In this document: in pieces, positions 18,191 to 27,758 of the stretch
How positions within the stretch are numbered: the stretch's first letter is position 1
How the letters are laid out: every line of letters starts with the position of its first letter
DNA from: Mucilaginibacter kameinonensis
Lineage (GTDB): Bacteria; Bacteroidota; Bacteroidia; Sphingobacteriales; Sphingobacteriaceae
DNA: 64,000 nt
Assembly (NCBI RefSeq): GCF_003675385.1
Contig: NZ_RCWZ01000005.1
Span: forward strand, 372,001-436,000
Direction: 5' to 3'
The notes under the pieces: model-generated
Told to the model about the DNA's origin: nothing
What the model saw: only the letters and a program-made list of their open reading frames with translations
The model's database searches: none
Position numbers and translations under genes: made by a program

Positions 18191-18213
18191 CCGGGTTTAA
18201 CAGGTAAACCCGG
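18191..18213 (-). terminator. Hairpin between the DoxX-like and DHFR-like genes
   Basis: CCGGGTTTA (18191-18199) pairs with TAAACCCGG (18205-18213), loop ACAGG. Leftward it is followed by a weak T-rich tail (TTTACTTGTTT). An overlapping palindrome TAAACCGGGTTTA (18187-18199) gives an alternative fold. Confidence 0.5.
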
Positions 18214-18234
18214 GGTTAAGTAAATGGTGTATTA

Positions 18235-18657
18235 TTAAGCGAGTTCGGTATTGCCTGCAAGCCTGGTATTGGTTACATTAAGATCTTTTACCTGCTCGTA
18301 TTTTTTCCATAAGTAATAGGTAAAGAACATGACGATTAACATCACTACGGGCGGAACAAGCATTGCACCTCCGGCACCAATTGCAAACCATGATAAAAAC
18401 GCGCCTATGAAGCTGATAGTAAAGCCAGAATACGCCCACTCTTTAATAACCTTATATTTAGTTTGCGCTATGGCCAGCACGCCTGCGATTTTTGCCGATC
18501 CCATAATTACCAGCAGGTACATAGGATATCCCAGTTTTGCTAATGAATCTTTACCTGCCTGCTGCATGGTAATACCGCCATAAGCGTCGCCAAGCATTGC
18601 CAATAAAAAAAGAGTAGTGAAGGTCCAATGCAGGATTTTAATTGTTTTTGGTTTCAT
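18235..18657 (-). CDS. DoxX-like membrane protein
   Basis: The 140-residue reading starts at the ATG at 18657; a longer frame begins with GTG and adds a non-membrane extension, so it was rejected. Four membrane helices are visible, starting MKPKTIKILHWTFTTLFLLA. The pattern GYPMYLLVIMGSAKIAGVLA is characteristic of DoxX-like proteins of Bacteroidota. Function is unknown. A TAACTTTG element (complement of 18700-18707) matching TAnnTTTG lies 43 bases upstream. It diverges from the AraC-type regulator gene at 18818, which may control it. Confidence 0.85.
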   Translation of the reverse strand: MKPKTIKILHWTFTTLFLLAMLGDAYGGITMQQAGKDSLAKLGYPMYLLVIMGSAKIAGVLAIAQTKYKVIKEWAYSGFTISFIGAFLSWFAIGAGGAMLVPPVVMLIVMFFTYYLWKKYEQVKDLNVTNTRLAGNTELA

Positions 18658-18699
18658 GATGATATTGTTTTTTGTGTGATTACTGATTTGTTTACGATA

Positions 18700-18707
18700 C
18701 AAAGTTA
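18700..18707 (-). promoter_or_regulatory. Candidate -7 element for the DoxX-like gene
   Basis: The minus-strand TAACTTTG matches the Bacteroidota TAnnTTTG consensus; no clear -33 TTTG was found at 19-21 bases. Confidence 0.35.
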
Positions 18708-18817
18708 TCGCTGGGCATAAAGCCACGTAATGCGCAAAAAGGACTTATTAAGGGGTTGATTGCGACTTTGACGTTTACTATCTTTATCCAATATAACCAA
18801 TTATTCAATTACCAAGC

Positions 18818-19798
18818 ATGAAACATGTAGCTATCCTGATACCTAATGAGGCGGTTTTGGCCAGTATTGTAGATGCCCGGACTATCTTTACCGGAGCCAA
18901 TGACTTTTTACAATCCGTGGGCAGGCAGCCGGTTTTTGATGTGCACATGGTTGGTCTTGCCAAAGAGGTTAAAGTGCATGGTGGCATGTTCTCGGTTCAC
19001 CCCGATCTTTTAATGAGTGAATTGGGAAAAACCGACATGGTGATCATCCCGGCTATAAGCGGCGATCTGGACAATGCAGTAAAGATAAATCAGGAGTTTG
19101 TACCATGGATCATCAATCAATACAAAAACGGTGCTGAAATAGTTAGTTTGTGTATCGGCTCGTTTATACTGGCCTCTACTGGGTTATTAAATGGTAAAGA
19201 ATGTTCCAGCCACTGGATCACAGCAGATAAGTTTAGAAGCATGTTCCCGGAAGTAACACTGGTTGACGGACGCATTGTTACCGAACAGCAAGGCTTATAT
19301 TCAAGTGGAGGCGCTACATCTTACTGGAGTTTGTTACTATTGTTAATAGAGAAGTATGCCGGCAGGGATATAGCTATTATGGCAGCCAAGATCTATGCCC
19401 TGGAAATTGACCGGAAAAGTCAGTCGCCTTTTGCAATGTTCACCGGGCAAAAGAAGCATGAGGATGATCCGATCAAGCAAGCCCAGGAATACATCGAAAA
19501 TAATGTAACAGAGAAAATTTCGGTTGAAGACCTTTCTTCGAAATATGCCATAGGCCGCAGGCATTTTGAACGCCGGTTTAAGAAAGCCACCAACAATACC
19601 CCGGTTGAATATATTCAACGAGTGAAGATTGAAGCCGCAAAAAAGCAACTGGAAAGCACCCCGAAAAACGTCAACGAAGTAATGTATGATGTTGGTTATA
19701 CCGATGCCAAAGCGTTCCGTACGGTTTTCAAAAAAATCACCGGATTATCGCCAATTGATTACCGAAATAAATACAATAAAGAGGCTGCGGTGGCATAG
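18818..19798 (+). CDS. GlxA-type AraC family transcriptional regulator (DJ-1/PfpI + HTH)
   Basis: The 326-residue protein has a DJ-1/PfpI class I glutamine-amidotransferase-like domain (about 1-190; the nucleophile-elbow-like SLCIGSFILA carries a Cys) and two AraC helix-turn-helix motifs at about 225-320 (ISVEDLSSKYAIGRRHFERR, then VMYDVGYTDAKAFRTVFKKI, GLSPIDYRNKY). This is the GlxA/FtrA architecture, in which the DJ-1 domain is a ligand sensor. It is divergent from the DoxX-like and DHFR-like genes, which are its likely targets. A TTG-N20-TATCTTTA promoter-like pair lies at 18756-18786. Confidence 0.93.
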   Translation: MKHVAILIPNEAVLASIVDARTIFTGANDFLQSVGRQPVFDVHMVGLAKEVKVHGGMFSVHPDLLMSELGKTDMVIIPAISGDLDNAVKINQEFVPWIINQYKNGAEIVSLCIGSFILASTGLLNGKECSSHWITADKFRSMFPEVTLVDGRIVTEQQGLYSSGGATSYWSLLLLLIEKYAGRDIAIMAAKIYALEIDRKSQSPFAMFTGQKKHEDDPIKQAQEYIENNVTEKISVEDLSSKYAIGRRHFERRFKKATNNTPVEYIQRVKIEAAKKQLESTPKNVNEVMYDVGYTDAKAFRTVFKKITGLSPIDYRNKYNKEAAVA

Positions 19799-19861
19799 TT
19801 ACGCCTGCCGGTATTTTTAGTGATTATATACCCTCCTAATGAGCTATATTATAGTTTCATT

Positions 19862-19890
19862 ATTATCGAAAATTTCTATGGATTATCGAA
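19862..19890. repeat. ATTATCGAA direct repeats, 20-base period
   Basis: ATTATCGAA at 19862-19870 and 19882-19890, two helical turns apart, in the spacer upstream of the PLP decarboxylase gene. Confidence 0.3.
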
Positions 19891-20030
19891 TGCAACGTAC
19901 TGTGTAACAGTGGATAATGAGCAAGCTCTCTTTTGCTGCAAAAACATTACATTCTGTCAATAAAATTAATCCTAACAAATAGCCAAATATTCCGTTTAAA
20001 AATTACATTTTTGCCCCAAAATTTTAAAGG

Positions 20031-21425
20031 ATGCAGAGTTACCAGGAATTTCTTGATTTAAGTGTAGGCTTTCCACAGGATGGTTTTGAGATCATCGACG
20101 ATGAGCTATACTTTCAGGACCTAAATTTGATGGAGATGATTGAAACGTATGGTACCCCCCTACGCTTTACTTATCTGCCTTTGATCTCTAAAAAGATCCA
20201 GCAGGCCAAGTTGTTGTTTCAACAGGCTATCATCAAAAACAATTATCGCGGCAGCTATAAATACTGCTATTGCACCAAGAGCTCGCATTTCAGGCATATT
20301 GTTGAAGAAGCCCTGAAAAACGAAATCCACCTGGAAACATCGTCGGCTTTTGATATGCCAATGATTGACGCATTAGAGAAAAAAGGCACCGTAACAAAGG
20401 ATATTACCGTAATATGTAACGGTTTTAAAACTTTCCAATACAAAACTTACATTATCGACATGCTGCATGATGGTTTCAAAAACATCATCCCGGTATTGGA
20501 TAATAAAGAAGAATTTAATCTTTACGACGACGAAATTGAGATGGATACACCTTGTAACCTGGGCATCCGTATAGCAGCCGAAGAGCAGCCTGATTCTCAG
20601 TTTTATACTTCGCGTTTAGGTGTACGTATGGAAGATGTTATTGATTTTTATCATAACAAAATTGAGGACAACCCCAACTTCCAGGTTAAACTGTTACACT
20701 TTTTCATTAACTCGGGTATTTCAGATACACCATACTACTGGAACGAGCTGGAGAAATATGTAACGCTTTACTGCAAATTCAAGAAAGTAAATCCGCATTT
20801 GGATACGCTTGATATTGGCGGTGGTATGCCATTTAAAGATTCGCTGGTTTTCGATTTTGATTATGAATACATGATCAACGAGATTGTAAGTCGTATCAAA
20901 GAAATTTGTGCCGAGCATGATACCATGGAACCGGATATCATTACCGAATTTGGTAAATATACTGTGGCTGAAGCTTCAGGTATCCTTTACAAAGTATTAG
21001 GCCGCAAGCAACAAAATGATCGCGAACGCTGGTTGATGCTTGATGGTTCATTCATCACTAACCTTCCTGATGTTTGGGCATTAAATCAAAAGTACATCCT
21101 GTTGCCGGTCAACAACTGGGATTCGGAATATGAGCGTGTAAACCTTGGCGGCATCACCTGCGATGGTCAGGATTATTACAACCAGGAAGCGCACATGAAC
21201 AGCGTATTTATGCCTAAAACCCGTAAGGTGCAGTATTTAGGTTTCTTTAATACAGGAGCTTATCAGGAGGTATTAAGCGGTTACGGCGGTATTCACCATT
21301 GTTTGCTACCATCACCTAAGCACGTGATCATTCGCCGTAACAGGGATGAAACTTTCAACTTTGAAGTATTTGGCGAAGAGCAAAACAGTAAACAAGTACT
21401 AAAAATTCTGGGGTATACTACCTAA
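20031..21425 (+). CDS. Fold-type III PLP decarboxylase, probable arginine decarboxylase
   Basis: The 464-residue protein belongs to the alanine-racemase-fold (fold III) decarboxylases that include diaminopimelate, ornithine and arginine decarboxylases. The likely PLP lysine is in YKYCYCTKSSHFR, the barrel continues with HLETSSAFDMPMI, the glycine-rich phosphate loop is LDIGGGMPF, and the C-terminal beta domain carries CDGQDYYNQ. Bacteroidota proteins of this length and sequence type are usually annotated as biosynthetic arginine decarboxylase; that assignment is from memory. The enzyme would make agmatine for polyamine synthesis. It is monocistronic. Confidence 0.8.
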   Translation: MQSYQEFLDLSVGFPQDGFEIIDDELYFQDLNLMEMIETYGTPLRFTYLPLISKKIQQAKLLFQQAIIKNNYRGSYKYCYCTKSSHFRHIVEEALKNEIHLETSSAFDMPMIDALEKKGTVTKDITVICNGFKTFQYKTYIIDMLHDGFKNIIPVLDNKEEFNLYDDEIEMDTPCNLGIRIAAEEQPDSQFYTSRLGVRMEDVIDFYHNKIEDNPNFQVKLLHFFINSGISDTPYYWNELEKYVTLYCKFKKVNPHLDTLDIGGGMPFKDSLVFDFDYEYMINEIVSRIKEICAEHDTMEPDIITEFGKYTVAEASGILYKVLGRKQQNDRERWLMLDGSFITNLPDVWALNQKYILLPVNNWDSEYERVNLGGITCDGQDYYNQEAHMNSVFMPKTRKVQYLGFFNTGAYQEVLSGYGGIHHCLLPSPKHVIIRRNRDETFNFEVFGEEQNSKQVLKILGYTT

Positions 21426-21443
21426 TAGTATAAACATCAGCAT

Positions 21444-21480
21444 AAAAAGAAAGGTGGCCATATCAGCCACCTTTCTTTTT
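21444..21480. terminator. Bidirectional intrinsic terminator
   Basis: A perfect 15-bp stem AAAAAGAAAGGTGGC (21444-21458) / GCCACCTTTCTTTTT (21466-21480) with loop CATATCA. It serves the decarboxylase gene and the convergent small hydrophilic protein gene. Confidence 0.92.
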
Positions 21481-21712
21481 AACGACCTATGGTGCCATCT
21501 CCGACACCGGCGCCTTCAACATTCTGATCTGGAAGATCAGCCAGGCTACCATCCTCATGTAGAACTCTAAAGTTCATTTTTTGAGGACCTTTTGTTTCGA
21601 GGCAGGGATTGATCCGGGTGGTATTGTTATCACTGCCGGTTGTGCCACTTTCCCTTGTCTCTTTAATGTTACCCTGCCTTGAGGCAGAATGATCGTCTCG
21701 ATAATCACTCAT
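21479..21712 (-). CDS. Small hydrophilic protein of unknown function
   Basis: The 77-residue protein is not recognised. It is polar and mostly disordered (SGTTGSDNNTTR, ending AGVGDGTIGR). It has a strong Shine-Dalgarno AGGAGG eight bases before the ATG, which is unusual for this phylum and supports expression. It follows the hydrophilic 132-residue gene with an 18-base gap and ends in a strong terminator, so the two form a small operon. The composition recalls hydrophilin-type stress proteins, but that is only a resemblance. Confidence 0.65.
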   Translation of the reverse strand: MSDYRDDHSASRQGNIKETRESGTTGSDNNTTRINPCLETKGPQKMNFRVLHEDGSLADLPDQNVEGAGVGDGTIGR

Positions 21713-21730
21713 GATTATTTCCTCCTATTC

Positions 21731-22129
21731 CTAAATCCCTTCGGTTCCGGGTTCATGACCCACCATACGGCCGGTTGTACGGCCTTGCGGACGGCTTTCA
21801 AAATCGGTTTTAGCCGGACCTACTGAAGGGAATTCTTTTTTATTCGGTGGTGTTACGTCTGTTTGTTCACTAAACGATGTGTCTGCACTTTTATTTGGCT
21901 GATCAACCTCGGATTGACTATGAGTCCCTACCTTTTCTTTTTCAGGATTTTCTACCTCAGGTTTTTCGTCATAATCTACTATGTCATCCGCCTCATCCAA
22001 ATCATCATCGTTTTTAAGATTTCGGTTAGCATAAGCTTCGTCGCCATTCACTGAAAATGAATTGGTATGATTCTCAAAATCGTTGCGGTTACTATTCTGG
22101 TTATCCCAGCTCTCATTATTGGTGTTCAT
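21731..22129 (-). CDS. Acidic disordered protein of unknown function
   Basis: The 132-residue protein is very rich in Asn, Asp, Glu and Ser with no hydrophobic core (NDDDLDEADDIVDYDEKPEV) and no signal peptide or membrane segment. A C-terminal RPQGRTTGRMVGHEPGTEG segment is the only Gly/Arg-rich part. It is first in a two-gene operon with the 77-residue hydrophilic protein. An inverted repeat AAAACAAT/ATTGTTTT lies upstream at 22165-22183. A desiccation or osmotic-stress role is possible by composition only. Confidence 0.62.
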   Translation of the reverse strand: MNTNNESWDNQNSNRNDFENHTNSFSVNGDEAYANRNLKNDDDLDEADDIVDYDEKPEVENPEKEKVGTHSQSEVDQPNKSADTSFSEQTDVTPPNKKEFPSVGPAKTDFESRPQGRTTGRMVGHEPGTEGI

Positions 22130-22371
22130 AGGTTTTAATTTTAGTTGTTATTAAATAAACCTACAAAACAATTGTATTGTTTTAATTTTTATCTTTTTAA
22201 GAAACAATATTTCATATAAACTCAACAGCGATGATTATCAAATTGCTTTTGTTAATTAGGGAAGAAGCATCCGCAACGGTTTAAGATAACCCAATAATAA
22301 CATGCTATTGCGTAACACAATTCGCTCTGTTAAAGCGAATTAATCATATAATTTAAAAACGATTTTAAAAA

Positions 22372-23388
22372 TTAAAAAGTATGCTGAGGGCAGGTTACTT
22401 TATAACGATTATTGAGGAGGATGCCTAATACAATTTCATGCGAGCCATGGCTTACTGTATTTAAGGCAGATGTTGTAAAATCATAAGAGTAGCCAACGTT
22501 GATCAATGAACTCAAATTAAAACCAACCAATGCAGCGTACGAGTCATTACGGCGATATGAGCCACCAATCCAGAACTTGTCCCGGAACGACATTTTCATA
22601 TTCACATCAAAAGTTACCGGCACAGGCGCTATAAATTTAAGCAAAGCCGAAGGCATTAATGTGATATCATCAGATACGAAAAGCTTAACACCACCTGTTA
22701 CAAAATAATGTGGTACAGTTTTATTTTGTACTGCTGTTGTAGATGTGGTTACGTATAAATTTTGAGGCAGGATCTGTTGTACTGACGCTCCAAAGAAGTA
22801 GTTTGACGAATATGCCCACACTCCTACTCCCAAATCGGGTTTCCATTGTGAACCTGTAATGTTGTTGATAGTAGGGTCGTTAGGATCAACATAAGTAAGT
22901 TTACTTACATCAATCACATTGTGGCTAACACCAGCCGATACACCTACAGCTAAGTTCAATGTTTCGGTTAGGCCAAGATGGTAGGCGTATGTAGCATCAA
23001 TATTGGTTTGTGTTATGGGGCCCGTTTTATCAGATACCACCATTAAACCAATACCATGATGTGGCTCTGCAGCCATATAATTTTGAGTGTATGACCTGCT
23101 TGAAGGGTTTAAACCGCCACCGGCAGGAAACGCGGTAGCATCGCCCTGTAAAAACCTGTTGCCTATAGGTGCATTCACCGAAACGTAAGAAGTTACGGGT
23201 GCCCCTTCAAGGCCAGTCCATTGGCTTCGGTAACCTAATTTTACATCGGTATAGTTTTCTATACCACTTAATGCAGGATTTAAAAGGTAGTTATTGAATA
23301 CGTATTGAGTGTACTGCGGTCGTTGCTGAGCTTTTACTAACTGAACTACCGTAGCAATGATTATTAAAGTATATAAAATTCGCTTCAT
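22372..23388 (-). CDS. PorP/SprF family type IX secretion membrane protein
   Basis: The 338-residue outer-membrane beta-barrel protein has a signal peptide (about 1-20) and the family opening QQRPQYTQYVFNNYLLNPAL followed by YRSQWTGLEGAP. The barrel runs to the C-terminus (FNLSSLINVGYSYDF, SHEIVLGILL). PorP/SprF proteins work with type IX secretion and gliding and anchor or accept partner proteins with type B C-terminal domains. It starts 2 bases after the stop of the giant PKD protein gene, and this partner pairing is typical. It is therefore probably the dedicated surface acceptor for that cargo. Confidence 0.94.
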   Translation of the reverse strand: MKRILYTLIIIATVVQLVKAQQRPQYTQYVFNNYLLNPALSGIENYTDVKLGYRSQWTGLEGAPVTSYVSVNAPIGNRFLQGDATAFPAGGGLNPSSRSYTQNYMAAEPHHGIGLMVVSDKTGPITQTNIDATYAYHLGLTETLNLAVGVSAGVSHNVIDVSKLTYVDPNDPTINNITGSQWKPDLGVGVWAYSSNYFFGASVQQILPQNLYVTTSTTAVQNKTVPHYFVTGGVKLFVSDDITLMPSALLKFIAPVPVTFDVNMKMSFRDKFWIGGSYRRNDSYAALVGFNLSSLINVGYSYDFTTSALNTVSHGSHEIVLGILLNNRYKVTCPQHTF

Positions 23389-23390
23389 TT

Positions 23391-26300
23391 TTATCTGATA
23401 ATGGTCACATTACCTGCAATAACCTCGCGGCCATTTTTGGGGTCAATAATATAATAATAAGTTCCGGGAGGCAAATATGAACCGTTGTATTTGCCGTCCC
23501 AAGGTACGCTATAACCAATAGACGAATATACCTTTTCTCCGTATCGGTTGTATACGTCAACCTTATTATTTGGATAACTTTCCAAATATTTAACATTCCA
23601 GAAATCATTCACCCCATCACCATTGGGAGTAAACGTATTGGGAATAACTAAAAACTTAAAAACCTTTACAGATACACTGGCCATCGCCTTACATCCGTGA
23701 GCCGAGGTAACCATTAGCTGGTAAGTAACATCCTGCGCAGGACTTGCCACCGGGGTAGCTATATCGTCATGATCGAGCCCTGTTGCCGGCGTCCATTTAT
23801 AAGTTAGGTTGTCGTTATTTACAACGGGTTTTAAAACGCGCTTTGTTCCTTCAAGCATAGTAAAATCCGGGCCTAATGAAACCAAAGGCGACGGATCAAC
23901 TTTAATTTGCTGAAGAACCGTGTCTGCGCAAGCGTTTGCAGCTGTATAAATATACCGGATATCAAAAGTCCCGGCGCCTGAAACAGCCGGGTTAAATATA
24001 CCATCGGCACTAATACCCGTTCCTGAAAACGTCCCTGCTCCGACAGGCCCATCAGGTTTTGGTACTAACTGGTATGGTTGCGATTCTATACAAAGAACAG
24101 GGGCCGGATCAAAACTCACCAAGGGTGACGCTTTCAAATTAACAGGGAGTTCTATAGGGTCAGAACACAACGCGCCCGAATAAGCTACTGCTTTTAAAGT
24201 AACAACCCGGGACCCTGTTGTAAACGAAGGATATTTGTGCCTCAGCTGCAACCCAAATGCAGGGTGATCATAGACTACCGTGGTTGAAGGATTGCTGCTG
24301 TCATAAGTAACCTCGAGCCGGGTAATTGCACCAAAATTAACAGAAGACTGATTTTCAAAAAACACCTCCTGGGCACTGCACAAACCTGCCGGGTTCTGAA
24401 CAACTATACCAGCCTTAGGCTTGCTCCCATTAATTGTTAAAGATTTGGGGGCCGATGTAATAGAACATCCATATTTGGAAGTAACCTTAAGTGTAACCTG
24501 GTAATTGCCGGCTAAAAAATGATGCTTAGGGTTTTTCTCGTGCGAAATATTAGGGTTGCCTGGAGTCGCGTTTGGATCGCCAAAGTTCCATTCATAAGTA
24601 AAGTCAGCTTCTGTGGCATCGGCAATTGTGCTTTGATCAGTGAACTGAGCAAAATCCTCTTCACAGGCTTCCGGCAATAAAAAATCAACTACTGGCACAG
24701 GATAAACGTTAACAGGCAACTGGGCTATATTACTTGCGCAACCATTACTATTTGTAACAGTTAGTTTAACCAAATAATTGCCCGGTTTGCTATATGAGTG
24801 GTTAAACGGATTTTTGCTCGTAAGGGTTTCAACCGGAGTGTCATCATTAAAGTCCCATTGCCAGCTCACAATATTCCCTTCTGCCGTTGTGGAATTATCT
24901 GTAAAAGTAATATCCTGCCCAACGCAATTTGGTGACGAATAGCTAAATGAAGCAACCGGAGGTTCCGATATGTGTACTTTTATTGGATTTGATATCTCGC
25001 CACATCCGTTTTCGTTTGTAATAAACAATGACACCATATAGTCCCCTGGTTGGGCGTATTTATGTTTGGGGTTCTGTACTACATCGGTCAGGCCATCTCC
25101 AAAATCCCATTTCCAGCTTTTAATTTGCCGGGTGCCGGATGTAGACTGGTCTGTAAACTGAACATCGCTCCCCAAACAGGGATCAGCAAAACTGAATTTT
25201 ACAACCGGCGAGGCTGAGATATTAAAATCAAATTCTATGTCTTCATTTGTGCCGCATTCATCGGCGATAGGGTTAAACACAGTGGCCACAACACTATAGT
25301 CACCATCGCTGTAAATTACTCCGTCTCCAGGATATTCGTAAGTATAAAGTACTTTTGAATCTTTTACTATTGAACCTGTTGGCACCGGATTATTCATAAC
25401 AAGTGCCGGACTGGCATTTTTTAGATCCCAGGTTATTTTATTGGTTTGAAAGGGCAATGTCAACTGGAGTTTGTAATGCGTATCGGCACAGCCATTTGTC
25501 TGTATTGTATTATCAGCAGGATTTCGTAAGGCTATAAATTCGTTCAGGTTTTTAAGGTTGGTTCCGGCAGCATATCCATAAGATTCCAGCTTGCCAAACC
25601 CATAAGCTATTGCATTAAAGCCATCTGAAGCTTTGATATTATGCACCCCGGTGTTGACGCTAATTTGCGCGTAAGAATAAATACTATTGGGTACTGGCGA
25701 AAACTGGGTATAAGGAACCCCGTCAAGTGAAAAGGTTGGCACCGCGGCGGTTTTAATAATTACATTAATGTAATTGTCAATGATCCGGTAGTTGCCTGTA
25801 GAGTTCAATGTAACATGATCAAGCGTTTGCTCAATAGGCGTTAGATATATCATTTCAGGGTCGCCGGTATCATTAGATGTGAGCTGGCAATTTAAAGCCT
25901 CCCCTTGAGTAACGGCGTATTGAACCACCTGGATTGGCTTATCGGAAGTAATGATATTGGGCGTGGTTGAGGTAAACTCATAATATAAGCCATTGATTAA
26001 TCCTCCTTGTGCTGGTGCTCCGTTTACTGTGACATTTGCTTCTGGTGAACTGAGTACTATTCTGATGATATCATAATTACGCCCTTTTAATGGCGCGGTT
26101 ATATAATTTTTACCCCAAACAGCCAAAGGATAAACCTGCTGAAAAAGGTTATCCGACGATCCTTTATCGCCCTGGCATCCAATACTTATTTTTGAACTGC
26201 CTGAAAAAACGGCGATCTTTTTACAGGCCCCGGTAGCGCTCACAATTGAGCGGATGCGGGTGCCGGTTAAATCAGCAGCAGATAACCCCTGGTATACTTC

Positions 26301-26927
26301 GCCTTTTTTTAAAGTTATCGTAAATGGGTGATTTGCCGGGATGCCGTTTAAAAGCGGCTGTGATGGCGTTATCTCAACAGTGGTATTATCTTCAGTAGCG
26401 ATAACTGCAAAAGTTGAATAAGAAGGCACACCTTCCGTGTTTTTTGTGCCATTGTTTGAGTTTGATACTTGCTGATAGTTAATAGAGAGATAATCCTTAC
26501 CAAAGGTATTAACCGGGAGCAGCAAGGTGGCGCCTGATACATTCTCAGCAAAAATATGCGCATAAACCGCGATGGGTTTAAACGATGTGATATGAATTCC
26601 TTTTAAAAATTGCCCTTGATTTCCTATAAAAGCTCCTGGAGGAATATTTACAGTTAAGATATCTTTAGCTTTAACCTGGTAAGTACTTGTGAAGCTTCCG
26701 TCCGCAATCTCTACTGTGACAGCAGTATTTACATCGGAGGTTATGTAAAGCTCCATCTGACTGCCCCTGCCCAGTGCACCGGGATTGCCGGCTGCACCAT
26801 CAACATGGTCGATATAGGCGGTGTAAAACTCCGTGCCCTGGTTTGAACCTTGTGCTCGGGTATAAATAGCAAAACATATAAAAATAAGCGCGAGGCTTAA
26901 TGATCGCAAAAAAGATATCCTGCTCAA
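23391..26927 (-). CDS. Giant PKD-domain T9SS cargo with gliding-type (CHU_C) C-terminal domain
   Basis: The 1178-residue secreted protein begins at a TTG codon (26925-26927; no in-frame ATG was found just upstream), followed by a signal peptide ending YTRAQ. About residues 28-480 resemble the IgGFc-binding N-terminal domain of Bacteroidota surface proteins (GTEFYTAYID, PIAVYAHIF). At least three PKD domains follow (SWKWDFGDG, SWQWDFNDD, TYEWNFGDP). The C-terminus (about 1090-1178) is a type B/CHU_C sorting domain (VIPNTFTPNGDGVNDFW, DVYNRYGEKVY, GTYYYIID). It is exported by T9SS and probably displayed via the adjacent PorP/SprF. A role in adhesion or gliding is inferred. Confidence 0.92.
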   Translation of the reverse strand: MSRISFLRSLSLALIFICFAIYTRAQGSNQGTEFYTAYIDHVDGAAGNPGALGRGSQMELYITSDVNTAVTVEIADGSFTSTYQVKAKDILTVNIPPGAFIGNQGQFLKGIHITSFKPIAVYAHIFAENVSGATLLLPVNTFGKDYLSINYQQVSNSNNGTKNTEGVPSYSTFAVIATEDNTTVEITPSQPLLNGIPANHPFTITLKKGEVYQGLSAADLTGTRIRSIVSATGACKKIAVFSGSSKISIGCQGDKGSSDNLFQQVYPLAVWGKNYITAPLKGRNYDIIRIVLSSPEANVTVNGAPAQGGLINGLYYEFTSTTPNIITSDKPIQVVQYAVTQGEALNCQLTSNDTGDPEMIYLTPIEQTLDHVTLNSTGNYRIIDNYINVIIKTAAVPTFSLDGVPYTQFSPVPNSIYSYAQISVNTGVHNIKASDGFNAIAYGFGKLESYGYAAGTNLKNLNEFIALRNPADNTIQTNGCADTHYKLQLTLPFQTNKITWDLKNASPALVMNNPVPTGSIVKDSKVLYTYEYPGDGVIYSDGDYSVVATVFNPIADECGTNEDIEFDFNISASPVVKFSFADPCLGSDVQFTDQSTSGTRQIKSWKWDFGDGLTDVVQNPKHKYAQPGDYMVSLFITNENGCGEISNPIKVHISEPPVASFSYSSPNCVGQDITFTDNSTTAEGNIVSWQWDFNDDTPVETLTSKNPFNHSYSKPGNYLVKLTVTNSNGCASNIAQLPVNVYPVPVVDFLLPEACEEDFAQFTDQSTIADATEADFTYEWNFGDPNATPGNPNISHEKNPKHHFLAGNYQVTLKVTSKYGCSITSAPKSLTINGSKPKAGIVVQNPAGLCSAQEVFFENQSSVNFGAITRLEVTYDSSNPSTTVVYDHPAFGLQLRHKYPSFTTGSRVVTLKAVAYSGALCSDPIELPVNLKASPLVSFDPAPVLCIESQPYQLVPKPDGPVGAGTFSGTGISADGIFNPAVSGAGTFDIRYIYTAANACADTVLQQIKVDPSPLVSLGPDFTMLEGTKRVLKPVVNNDNLTYKWTPATGLDHDDIATPVASPAQDVTYQLMVTSAHGCKAMASVSVKVFKFLVIPNTFTPNGDGVNDFWNVKYLESYPNNKVDVYNRYGEKVYSSIGYSVPWDGKYNGSYLPPGTYYYIIDPKNGREVIAGNVTIIR

Positions 26928-27023
26928 AGGTTTTTAGTTGAATTTGGCTGGCAGCGTTAAACTGCCCTTTAAAAGTACAAAAACCTTTAACTTAAGCTGG
27001 TAATTTTAAAAACAAAAGCGGGT

Positions 27024-27728
27024 TTAAAAAAACTTATCTGGGTTAGGTACCAGGTTCAGGAACTTTTCGAAGTTTTCTTCGTAATGCGATTGATCAAGCT
27101 TGTAATAAAACGCCCCTTTTTTTGACGACAGCTTATCTTTTTCCGGCAGTTTTACCAATAAACCGGTTGAAAGCAGCTTGCGACTAAAGTTCCTGTCATC
27201 AAATTTGGTTTGATAAACACCTTCATAAAGGGCTTGTAATTGCGGAATGGTGAATTTTTCGGGTAGTAATTGGAATAATATAGGGTGAAGTGCCGCTTTG
27301 TAACGCAATTGTCTTTTAGCCATGCGTACCATTTCGTTGTGGTCAAATATCAGGTCGGGCATTTCATCCAGCAAAAACCATTCGGGATGATATTCTTCGC
27401 TTAACTGGGCTTCATACTTGTGAATATCAATTAGTGCGAAATAGGCGACCGAAAGCGTTCTTTCTACCGGGTCACGTTCCGGCTTACCAAATACCTGGAA
27501 TTGCTCCATATAAACGTTCTTAAGCCCTGTACGCAACTCAAGTACACGATTTGCGGCATCTTCCGGCGATTCGGTGGGTTTTATAAAGCCACCTATAAGG
27601 CTCCACTTGTGTATTTCGGGCTCAAGACCACGCTGAACAAGTAATAATTTGATGTTAGCCCCGTCAAATCCGAATATGATACAATCTGTTGCTACTAAAA
27701 TGCGCGTTTCGCCGCTATACTTATGCAT
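27024..27728 (-). CDS. Nudix-related transcriptional regulator (NrtR/AraR-like)
   Basis: The 234-residue protein has an N-terminal Nudix fold (about 8-140) and a C-terminal winged helix (about 150-225; PQLQALYEGVY, DDRNFSRKLLSTGLLVKL). The Nudix box is degenerate: Gly47, Glu53 and Arg61 remain, but REUxEExGU reads RVLELRTGL, so the metal-binding glutamates are lost. This is expected for regulators that kept the fold for ligand sensing (NrtR, and AraR of Bacteroidota) rather than hydrolases. A palindrome lies 31 bases upstream. The ligand and targets are unknown; no arabinose or NAD genes are adjacent. Confidence 0.88.
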   Translation of the reverse strand: MHKYSGETRILVATDCIIFGFDGANIKLLLVQRGLEPEIHKWSLIGGFIKPTESPEDAANRVLELRTGLKNVYMEQFQVFGKPERDPVERTLSVAYFALIDIHKYEAQLSEEYHPEWFLLDEMPDLIFDHNEMVRMAKRQLRYKAALHPILFQLLPEKFTIPQLQALYEGVYQTKFDDRNFSRKLLSTGLLVKLPEKDKLSSKKGAFYYKLDQSHYEENFEKFLNLVPNPDKFF

Positions 27729-27758
27729 AACTTAGGTTAAGTTTATATGCAATGGTAA

